Shown one piece after another: positions 1-5,318 of a DNA stretch of 7,387 nucleotides. The first letter of the stretch is position 1; every line of letters starts with the position of its first letter. The notes below the pieces were generated by a model. The model worked only from the letters and a program-made list of their open reading frames with translations, had not been told where the DNA came from and made no database searches. This DNA is from Syntrophaceae bacterium UBA5619 (lineage in GTDB: Bacteria; Desulfobacterota; Syntrophia; Syntrophales; UBA5619). Location of the stretch: NCBI GenBank assembly GCA_002424545.1, contig DIKL01000135.1, positions 1-7,387 of the forward strand, given 5' to 3'. The translations under genes and the position numbers were made by a program.

Positions 1-91
1 ATTTTCTTGATGGTGGATTATGGTCAACGGTCCCGGCTGCGAAAAATGACCGGACCCACTTCCTCGGGGATCCGTTTTCCGAATACAACGA
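1..91. other. hisF downstream flank with a small hairpin
   Basis: No gene start is convincing in this edge stretch. An imperfect inverted repeat lies about 36 bp past the hisF stop: GGTCCCGG (29-36) against CCGGACC (50-56), with one bulged base and a 13-nt loop. Read in the hisF direction, no run of T follows the stem. It is therefore not a standard intrinsic terminator, and may be a transcript-end structure or chance. The hisF operon may continue beyond the window edge. Confidence 0.25.
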
Positions 92-871
92 TTACCAAAG
101 CATCCTGGTTTTCACGCCCCGGTCGTGGAGAAAGTTTTTGATTTCCGCGATGGTGTGGGTCCGGTAGTGGACCATCGAGGCGATCAACGCGGCGTCGGCC
201 TTTCCCCGCGTGAGAACATCGAGCAGATGCTCCGGTTTCCCCGCGCCGCCGGACGCGATCACCGGGATGTTGACGTGAGAGGAGATCAACGCGGTCAGCT
301 CCAATTCGTAACCCTCCTTGGTCCCGTCGGCATCGATCGAGTTGAGACAGATCTCCCCCGCGCCGAGGCGCTCCGCCTCCTTTGCCCATTGGAGCGCGTC
401 GAGACCGGTGAAGGTTCGACCGCCGTGAATGACCATCTCGTATCCTGAAGGAATTTCGATATTTGCCGACACTTTCTTGACGTCCATACCGAGAACAATG
501 CACTGGCTGCCGAAGGCCTTTGCCCCTTCCGCGATGATGCCCGGATTTTTCACCGCCTCCGTGTTCACGCTGACCTTTTCCGCCCCGGCCAGGATCACCC
601 GCCGCATGTCATCCACCGTCCCGATGCCGCCCCCGACGGAGAACGGGATGAAGATCGTCTCGGCTACCTTTTTCACGACGTCGAGCATGATCGCTCGCCC
701 CTCGACCGAGGCGGTGATGTCGTAGAAGACGATCTCATCGGCCCCCTGTTCGTAGTACCCACGCGCGGCCTCCACCGGGTCGCCGATATCTTCGTTTTCC
801 TTGAATTTGATCCCTTTGGTCAGGCGGCCGTTCCGGACGTCGAGGCAGGGGATGATCCGTTTACTCAGCAT
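92..871 (-). CDS. hisF: Imidazole glycerol phosphate synthase, cyclase subunit HisF
   Basis: Cytoplasmic (βα)8-barrel subunit of IGP synthase. It uses ammonia passed from HisH to convert PRFAR to imidazole glycerol phosphate plus AICAR, in histidine biosynthesis. The 259-residue product fits the usual HisF length. Visible landmarks are the N-terminal KRIIPCLDV with catalytic Asp11, the second catalytic Asp130 in LGMDV, ITAS near 52-55, the phosphate-binding GGGI near 80-83, HGGR near 149-152, [12 protein letters not shown] near 182-193, and IASGGAG near 205-211. The chosen ATG at 871 gives the canonical N-terminus; an in-frame upstream extension to 1087 would run antisense-like through hisH and lacks family similarity. 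A good Shine-Dalgarno (GGGGAGGA) lies just upstream, inside hisH. The start overlaps the hisH stop by 11 bp, so translational coupling is likely. The subtype resembles deltaproteobacterial HisF (inference). Confidence 0.97.
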   Translation of the reverse strand: MLSKRIIPCLDVRNGRLTKGIKFKENEDIGDPVEAARGYYEQGADEIVFYDITASVEGRAIMLDVVKKVAETIFIPFSVGGGIGTVDDMRRVILAGAEKVSVNTEAVKNPGIIAEGAKAFGSQCIVLGMDVKKVSANIEIPSGYEMVIHGGRTFTGLDALQWAKEAERLGAGEICLNSIDADGTKEGYELELTALISSHVNIPVIASGGAGKPEHLLDVLTRGKADAALIASMVHYRTHTIAEIKNFLHDRGVKTRMLW

Positions 872-1505
872 GGGTTCCTCCCCAGCGGCAGAAATTGGCC
901 AGCAGGATGAGCCCCGGCCGACCGCTTTTCTCCGGATGGAACTGCACCGCAACAAGGTTCCCCCGACCCACGGCGGAACAGAAGCGAATGCCGTAATCCG
1001 TCCAGCCGACGGCCCAGGCTTCGTCCGCCGGAGCCGGGTAGTAGGAATGGACAAAATAGAACTCGGCCTCCGCGGGGATCCCGGCAAAGACCGGATGGCC
1101 CTCCCGGCCCCCTTGGAAGAATACGCCGTTCCACCCCATGTGCGGTATCTTGAGCGGTTGCCCCCCCTCTCGAAGATCCGCGGGAAACCGTTTGACCTCT
1201 CCCGGGACGATGCCCAGGCAGGGGGTGTCGTCCTCCTCGCTCCTGTCGAAGATCACCTGGGTGCCGAGGCAAATCCCGAGAATGGGCTTGCCTTCCCGCA
1301 CCCATCTTCTCAAGTGAAGGTCCAGTCCGCTCTCCCGGAGGTTCGTCATCGCCGCGCCGGCCGCGCCGACGCCCGGGAATATGATATGGGTTGCGTCATC
1401 CAGCAATTTGCTGTCATTGGTGACGATGCAGGTTTCGTTCAGCGATTCCAGCGCGCGGGCGACGCTGGTGAGGTTTCCCGCCCGGTAATCCACGATGCCG
1501 ATCAT
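861..1505 (-). CDS. hisH: Imidazole glycerol phosphate synthase, glutaminase subunit HisH
   Basis: Class I glutamine amidotransferase subunit that hydrolyses glutamine and channels ammonia into HisF. The product has 214 residues, slightly above the typical 200 or so. The catalytic triad is visible: Cys79 in GICLGTQ, and His190 and Glu192 in QFHPEKSG. Other family marks are the N-terminal [11 protein letters not shown], the PGVGA oxyanion strand near 44-48, PHMGWNGV near 121-128, and FVHSYY near 151-156. In GICLGTQ the more common Met is Thr, which does not touch catalysis. ATG 1505 is preferred because it begins the conserved strand and follows AGAGGA at good spacing; an extension to 1592 adds 29 low-complexity residues not expected in the family. 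It lies 118 bp downstream of the radical SAM gene and overlaps hisF, so hisHF are almost surely co-transcribed. I see no clear hisH promoter. Confidence 0.97.
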   Translation of the reverse strand: MIGIVDYRAGNLTSVARALESLNETCIVTNDSKLLDDATHIIFPGVGAAGAAMTNLRESGLDLHLRRWVREGKPILGICLGTQVIFDRSEEDDTPCLGIVPGEVKRFPADLREGGQPLKIPHMGWNGVFFQGGREGHPVFAGIPAEAEFYFVHSYYPAPADEAWAVGWTDYGIRFCSAVGRGNLVAVQFHPEKSGRPGLILLANFCRWGGTHAE

Positions 1506-1623
1506 TTTTTCCTCTTTTCCGCCCCAAACAAGGCCGGGACAGCCCCCGATTTTCCCTTTTCTTGATGTCGAACGCGATCTGCGCGCCCACACCCTCTTTC
1601 GGCCAGGTCCGGCAGGCTGTTGA
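1506..1623. other. Intergenic spacer with a possible repeat-like motif
   Basis: This is the spacer between the radical SAM stop and the hisH start. No convincing promoter or U-tract terminator is visible. Near 1535-1552 the minus strand reads AAAATCGGGGGCTGTCCCG, with a short CGGG/CCCG inverted match. It recalls the dispersed 'AAAATCGGGGACTGTCCC' phrase that I remember from intergenic regions of several deltaproteobacteria. The match is by memory only and may be coincidental. Confidence 0.2.
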
Positions 1624-2613
1624 CTATGTATACGGGGTAGCGCCGTATTTCCCGCCCTGCCGGGCGTCTCGCCTCTCCAGCTCCCGATCGATGGCGTTCA
1701 AGACGGCAAGTTTGTTTCCCGCCCACGCCGGGCCGAGGAGGATATCCCGATAGCCGTCGGCCGTCAATCTCTGGATCACCATCTCCGGGGGCAGGATCTC
1801 CAGGATGTCGCAGACCGTTTCAACATACGCCTCCCGTGTCATGATTTCCTGCTCCCCTCTGCGGTATCTATCGCCGAGGACCGTTCCTTCCAGGGCGAGC
1901 AAGGAGTGGATCTTGATCCCATCGATGGGAAGACGGGCGATCTGCCGTGCCGTCTCCAGAATCTCCCCTTGCGTTTCGCCGGGGAGGCCGATGATGATGT
2001 GGACGCAGATGAGAATCGGACCGCCGCCGGACCGCCGGACCGCCTCTCGGAAAGCCTCCGCGTCGTGGCCCCGGTTGATCGCCCGGAGCGTCCGGTCGTG
2101 GAAGGACTGGAGACCGAATTCCAGCCAGACATGGGACCGCTCGGCGTAGGACCGAATCAGCGCCAGCGTTTCGTCGGAAACACAGTCCGGGCGCGTCCCG
2201 ATGGAAAGACCGATCACATCCTCCTCCGCGAGAGCTTCGTCGTAGAGCGCCCGGAGCTTCTCCAGCGGGGCGTAGGTGTTCGTGAAGGTCTGGAAGTAGG
2301 CGATGAACTTCTCCGCGCCGGAATGCTTCTGGTAAAAGGCCTTTCCACGGCGGATCTGGTCTGCGACGGAGGGCAGCTCCCCCGCCTGGCGGAGCGCCGA
2401 TCCGCGGCCGTCGCAGTAGATGCATCCCCCGGGCGCGACGCTTCCGTCCCGGTTCGGGCAGGTGAATCCGGCATCGATCGGAAGCTTGTGAACCCGGCAG
2501 CCGAAGCGGTTGATCCAGTAGCTTTTGAGATCGTAATACCGCTTTTTGTTGTTCCAGAAGGTCGGTTTTACCACGGGACTCCCTTTTTCGGTTGTGTTTT
2601 CGATAGTGATCAT
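1624..2613 (-). CDS. TIGR01212-family radical SAM protein, YtqA/MnmL-like
   Basis: The product has 329 residues. It carries the family Fe-S motif C-x11-C-x2-C (Cys52, Cys64, Cys67, in TCPNRDG...GGCIYC), which differs from the classical CxxxCxxC radical SAM motif. Other family blocks are YFQTFTNTYAPLEKLR near 106-121, IGTRPDC near 138-144, EFGLQSFHD near 165-173, INRGHD near 179-184, HIIIGLPGET near 205-214, GIKIHSLLALEGT near 232-244, and ILPPEMVIQRLTADG near 273-287. The LPPEMV-RLT-DG ending and LNAID-EL tail look closer to B. subtilis YtqA than to E. coli YhcC. YtqA has been reported as MnmL, acting in conversion of cmnm5s2U to (m)nm5s2U in tRNA. The neighbouring mnmG fits that role, but function here is inference. 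ATG 2613 is preferred, with AAGGGCG about 9 nt upstream; a longer reading to 2760 would cover vapB. It is divergent from vapB across 101 bp. Confidence 0.9.
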   Translation of the reverse strand: MITIENTTEKGSPVVKPTFWNNKKRYYDLKSYWINRFGCRVHKLPIDAGFTCPNRDGSVAPGGCIYCDGRGSALRQAGELPSVADQIRRGKAFYQKHSGAEKFIAYFQTFTNTYAPLEKLRALYDEALAEEDVIGLSIGTRPDCVSDETLALIRSYAERSHVWLEFGLQSFHDRTLRAINRGHDAEAFREAVRRSGGGPILICVHIIIGLPGETQGEILETARQIARLPIDGIKIHSLLALEGTVLGDRYRRGEQEIMTREAYVETVCDILEILPPEMVIQRLTADGYRDILLGPAWAGNKLAVLNAIDRELERRDARQGGKYGATPYT

Positions 2614-2656
2614 ATTAAATCGCCCTTGGAACTGCAAGAAAATAGGGCCAATGACC

Positions 2657-2685
2657 TTGACATATATGCATAGAAAATACATACT
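2657..2685 (+). promoter_or_regulatory. Candidate sigma-70 promoter for vapBC
   Basis: A perfect TTGACA (2657-2662) is followed after 17 bp by CATACT (2680-2685), a four-of-six match to TATAAT. This would start transcription about 20 nt before the vapB ATG at 2715. The AT-rich spacer contains the 8-bp palindrome TATGCATA (2665-2672). vapB has a strong ribosome site, GAGGTG (2704-2709), 5 nt before its ATG. Confidence 0.5.
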
Positions 2686-2704
2686 AAAGCATGATTTTTG
2701 TATG
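2669..2704. promoter_or_regulatory. Candidate VapB/VapBC operator (inverted repeat)
   Basis: CATAGAAAAT (2669-2678) and ATTTTTGTATG (2694-2704) form a near-perfect inverted repeat with one mismatch and one extra base, and a 15-bp centre. It covers the candidate -10 box and probable start site of vapBC. This is where a ribbon-helix-helix antitoxin such as VapB usually binds to autorepress. The site also lies upstream of the divergent radical SAM gene, so binding could affect both directions. The repeat is seen directly; the binding is inferred. Confidence 0.4.
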
Positions 2705-2714
2705 AGGTGACAAT

Positions 2715-2906
2715 ATGAGAACAACGCTGAACATTGAAGACAATTTAATCGAGAAAGCAAGTAAAATGACTGGGATTAAAGAGAAAACAGCCCTTGTTAA
2801 GTTAGGCTTAGAAGCGCTTATCGCCAGAGAAAGCGCACGGCGGCTTGCAAGGCTGGGTGGAACCCAAAAGCAGCTTCAGGCAGTACCGAGAAGAAAAGGA
2901 GCATAA
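2715..2906 (+). CDS. vapB: VapB-family type II antitoxin
   Basis: A 63-residue protein whose start, MRTTLNIEDNLIEKASKMTG, is typical of the ribbon-helix-helix VapB antitoxins (the family of PF09957). It has an N-terminal DNA-binding β-strand (TTLNIED) followed by two helices containing KTALVKLGLEALIARESARRLARLGG. The C-terminal tail, TQKQLQAVPRRKGA, is basic and probably disordered until it wraps the toxin. Antitoxins of this class neutralise VapC and repress their own operon. The gene is 6 bp ahead of vapC. The start is fixed by GAGGTG 5 nt upstream. Base composition is visibly richer in A+T than in the flanking his, radical SAM and mnmG genes, consistent with horizontal acquisition. Confidence 0.92.
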   Translation: MRTTLNIEDNLIEKASKMTGIKEKTALVKLGLEALIARESARRLARLGGTQKQLQAVPRRKGA

Positions 2907-2912
2907 AAGCCC

Positions 2913-3275
2913 ATGGTTTTGGTGGACACATCGGTTTGGGTCGCGCATTTTAGGGATGGGAATGATGAACTGGCAACCTTGCTCAATGATGGAAGGGTAT
3001 TATGCCACCCGTTAATCGTTGGGGAATTGGCCTGTGGAAATCTTAAAGATAGATCTGTTATTCTTTCTTTTCTTCGACTGCTGCCGGTGAGTATTGAAGC
3101 TGAACATGACGAAGTATTATCCTTCATTGAGAATAACCGCTTGATGGGAAAAGGTATCGGCTATTTAGATGCCCATTTGATTGCATCCGCTGTATTAACG
3201 GGCATTCCAATCTGGACACTAGATATGAAACTGGCACAAGTCGCTGACAGCCTGCATATAAAATATAAAAATTGA
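2913..3275 (+). CDS. vapC: VapC-family PIN-domain ribonuclease toxin
   Basis: A 120-residue single PIN domain, slightly short of the usual 125-140 residues but complete. Conserved acidic residues for Mg2+ binding are visible: Asp5 in VDTSVW, Glu38 in VGELACG, Asp86 in YLDAHLIASA, and Asp104 in TLDMKL. The toxin therefore looks catalytically intact. VapC proteins are site-specific endoribonucleases, and several characterised members cut initiator tRNA, other tRNAs or the sarcin-ricin loop of 23S rRNA; the target here cannot be read from sequence. The TAA of vapB and ATG of vapC are 6 bp apart, with AAGGAG (2896-2901) inside the end of vapB, so the pair is a single operon. It shares the AT-rich composition of vapB. 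Confidence 0.93.
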   Translation: MVLVDTSVWVAHFRDGNDELATLLNDGRVLCHPLIVGELACGNLKDRSVILSFLRLLPVSIEAEHDEVLSFIENNRLMGKGIGYLDAHLIASAVLTGIPIWTLDMKLAQVADSLHIKYKN

Positions 3276-3417
3276 TAACATAATCAATGCAGTCGATCGC
3301 TACGCTCCGGCTGATTTCTATGTAAAGCGCTATTTCGATAATCCTTACTATTTTCGACCATTGAGACCGTTCGTTTGTAGATGTTGTGTATATTTTTACA
3401 GGTAACAAGAAATCATC
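3276..3417. other. vapC-mnmG intergenic region
   Basis: This AT-rich 142-bp spacer carries no recognised gene. No clear stem-plus-T-run terminator follows vapC, so read-through from the vapBC promoter into mnmG is possible. A TATATT at 3389-3394 could act as a -10 box, but no good -35 sits at 16-18 bp; the best nearby, TTGAGA at 3361-3366, is 22 bp away. mnmG has only a weak ribosome site (AGGT at 3400-3403, 14 nt before ATG). The compositional change to GC-rich sequence comes almost exactly at the mnmG start. Confidence 0.3.
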
Positions 3418-5301
3418 ATGAGCCGGGAATATGACGTCATTGTGGTTGGGGGAGGGCATGCGGGCTGCGAGGCGGCCCTCACCGCAGCGAGAATGGGCTG
3501 CGAGACGCTCCTGTTCAACATCAGCCTCGACACGATTGCGCTGATGTCCTGCAACCCAGCAATCGGCGGCCTCGCCAAAAGCCAGCTCGTCAAGGAGGTC
3601 GACGCGCTGGGCGGCGAGATGGGCCGGATCGCCGACAAAACCGCCGTCCACTTCCGGTTACTGAACGCCTCCAAAGGGCCGGCCGTCCAGGCCACCCGTT
3701 TCCAGTGCGACAAACAGCTTTACCGCCTCGCGATGAAATCCGTCGTGGAGAAGGAGAAACACCTCCACCTGCGCCAAGGGCTGGTGGAGCACCTCGTCGT
3801 CGAGGGGGGACGGATCCGCGGCGTCATCGATCAGACCGGCGTCTTCCACGGCGGCCGGGCGGTCGTTCTCACGACGGGAACCTTTCTCGGGGGGCTCATC
3901 CACATCGGCGATGTCCATTATCCCGCGGGGCGGGCAGGAGAGATCGCTTCGCTGGAGCTTTCCGCCTCGCTCAAGTCGCTCGGTTTCGAGATGGGCCGGA
4001 TGAAGACGGGGACGCCCCCCCGCCTGCGAGCCTCCACGATCGATTTCACTCGTCTCGTCCGTCAGGACAGCGATCCCGATCCCGTCCCCTTCTCCTTCAC
4101 AACGGAAAGGCTCCGCGAGGATCGTCTCCCCTCCTTCTTTTCAGCGACCACGGCGGCAACCCACCGGATCATCCGCGACAACATCCGTTTTTCCCCCTTG
4201 TATGCCGGTGCGATCCAGGGAGTCGGCGCTCGCTACTGTCCTTCCCTCGAAGACAAGGTGATGCGTTTCATCGATCGGGAGGGGCACCCGGTCGTCCTCG
4301 AACAGGAAGGGCTGGAGACGGAGGAGATCTATGCAAAAGGTTTGGGGAACTGCCTCCCGCCGGAACTCCAGGAGAGGATCGTCCACAGCGTGCCGGGACT
4401 GGAGCAGGCGGAGATCATGCGCCTGGCCTATGCGATCGAATACGACTTCGTCCAGCCCACCGAGCTCCGCCTCACGCTGGAGGCAAAACGGGTCGCCGGT
4501 CTCTATCTCGCCGGACAGATCAATGGAACCTCCGGCTACGAGGAGGCGGCGGCGCAGGGACTCTGGGCAGGGATCAACGCCGCCCTCGCCGTCCGGGGCC
4601 GGCCCCCCTTCGTTCTGGACCGGTCGGAGGCCTACATGGGGGTGATGGTGGACGACCTGGTGACACGCGGGGTCGATGAACCCTACCGGATGTTCACCTC
4701 CCGCGCCGAGTACCGGCTGATCCTCCGCGAGGACAACGCGACGATCCGCCTCATGGGAAAGGGCCGCGAGCTGGGCCTGATCACGGAGGAACAACACGGG
4801 CTTCTCCGGGAGAAGGTACGCCAAATCGAATCCGGCATTCGGAAAATCTCCTCAATCCGTATCTTTCCGGTGGCTGAGACCAACCGGACCCTCGCGGAGA
4901 TGAATACGGCGCCGATCAAAAATCCGGTCACCCTCTTTCAGCTCCTCAAGCGCGAGGAGATAGGGTACAATAACCTCTCCCGTTTTGAAGGCTGGGAGGC
5001 GATCCCGGATCGCGAGGTCAGACGGCAGATCGAGATCGAAGCGAAATACGAGGGATACATCCGGCGACAGCGGGATGCCGTCCGGAAAATGAAGGAGCTT
5101 GAAGGGGTGAAAATCCCGGCCGGTTTCGATTACACTGCCGTACCCGGTCTTTCCAACGAGCTCAAGGCGAAGCTGGCCCGCGTCGAACCGGCGACCATCG
5201 GCCAGGCGGAGCGGATCCCCGGAATGACGCAGGCCGCCCTCACGGCAATCCTCATCGTGCTCAAGAAACGGGAGATGGAAAGCGCCGCCCGAGAGGGATG
5301 A
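3418..5301 (+). CDS. mnmG: tRNA uridine-5-carboxymethylaminomethyl(34) synthesis enzyme MnmG (GidA)
   Basis: FAD-dependent cytoplasmic enzyme. With the GTPase MnmE it adds a carboxymethylaminomethyl or aminomethyl group to C5 of U34 in tRNAs reading split codon boxes. The 627 residues match the family length. Domains in order: the Rossmann FAD site [12 protein letters not shown] near 9-20, SCNPAIGG near 44-51, ALGGEMGR near 63-70, [12 protein letters not shown] near 83-94, the MKTGTPPR block near 195-202, [17 protein letters not shown] near 268-284 with conserved Cys274, IEYDFVQP near 340-347, [18 protein letters not shown] near 364-381, and [20 protein letters not shown] near 421-441. The C-terminal MnmE/tRNA-binding helical part includes KYEGYI near 543-548 and ends in the [15 protein letters not shown] block. 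One normally well conserved segment (about 239-248) is divergent. mnmE and rsmG are not in the window. The ATG is unambiguous by homology although its ribosome site is weak. Confidence 0.98.
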   Translation: MSREYDVIVVGGGHAGCEAALTAARMGCETLLFNISLDTIALMSCNPAIGGLAKSQLVKEVDALGGEMGRIADKTAVHFRLLNASKGPAVQATRFQCDKQLYRLAMKSVVEKEKHLHLRQGLVEHLVVEGGRIRGVIDQTGVFHGGRAVVLTTGTFLGGLIHIGDVHYPAGRAGEIASLELSASLKSLGFEMGRMKTGTPPRLRASTIDFTRLVRQDSDPDPVPFSFTTERLREDRLPSFFSATTAATHRIIRDNIRFSPLYAGAIQGVGARYCPSLEDKVMRFIDREGHPVVLEQEGLETEEIYAKGLGNCLPPELQERIVHSVPGLEQAEIMRLAYAIEYDFVQPTELRLTLEAKRVAGLYLAGQINGTSGYEEAAAQGLWAGINAALAVRGRPPFVLDRSEAYMGVMVDDLVTRGVDEPYRMFTSRAEYRLILREDNATIRLMGKGRELGLITEEQHGLLREKVRQIESGIRKISSIRIFPVAETNRTLAEMNTAPIKNPVTLFQLLKREEIGYNNLSRFEGWEAIPDREVRRQIEIEAKYEGYIRRQRDAVRKMKELEGVKIPAGFDYTAVPGLSNELKAKLARVEPATIGQAERIPGMTQAALTAILIVLKKREMESAAREG

Positions 5302-5318
5302 TCCCGCTGTGGAAGCCG

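Noticed and set aside
872..1087. In-frame upstream extension of hisF
   Set aside because: It would add 72 residues lying over hisH in another frame, with no HisF similarity; ATG 871 gives the canonical N-terminus behind a good ribosome site.
801..1565. Long plus-strand reading frame opposite hisH
   Set aside because: It is complementary to a clearly recognised gene, with a composition typical of a shadow frame in GC-rich DNA.
1506..1592. In-frame upstream extension of hisH
   Set aside because: The added 29 residues are basic and low in information; the conserved [10 protein letters not shown] strand begins at 1505.
1906..2673. Long plus-strand reading frame opposite the radical SAM gene
   Set aside because: It is a shadow of a strongly conserved gene; no recognisable domain.
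2614..2760. In-frame upstream extension of the radical SAM gene
   Set aside because: It crosses the vapBC promoter and the vapB start on the other strand; the family N-terminus is reached from 2613.
3285..3335. Possible RNA gene or attachment-site core after vapC (around the CGATCG palindrome)
   Set aside because: No cloverleaf, terminator stem or matching direct repeat could be found on the other side of the cassette.
3705..4679. Long plus-strand reading frame inside mnmG
   Set aside because: It is rich in Arg, Gly and Pro, as expected for an out-of-frame reading of GC-rich sequence; MnmG is unambiguous here.
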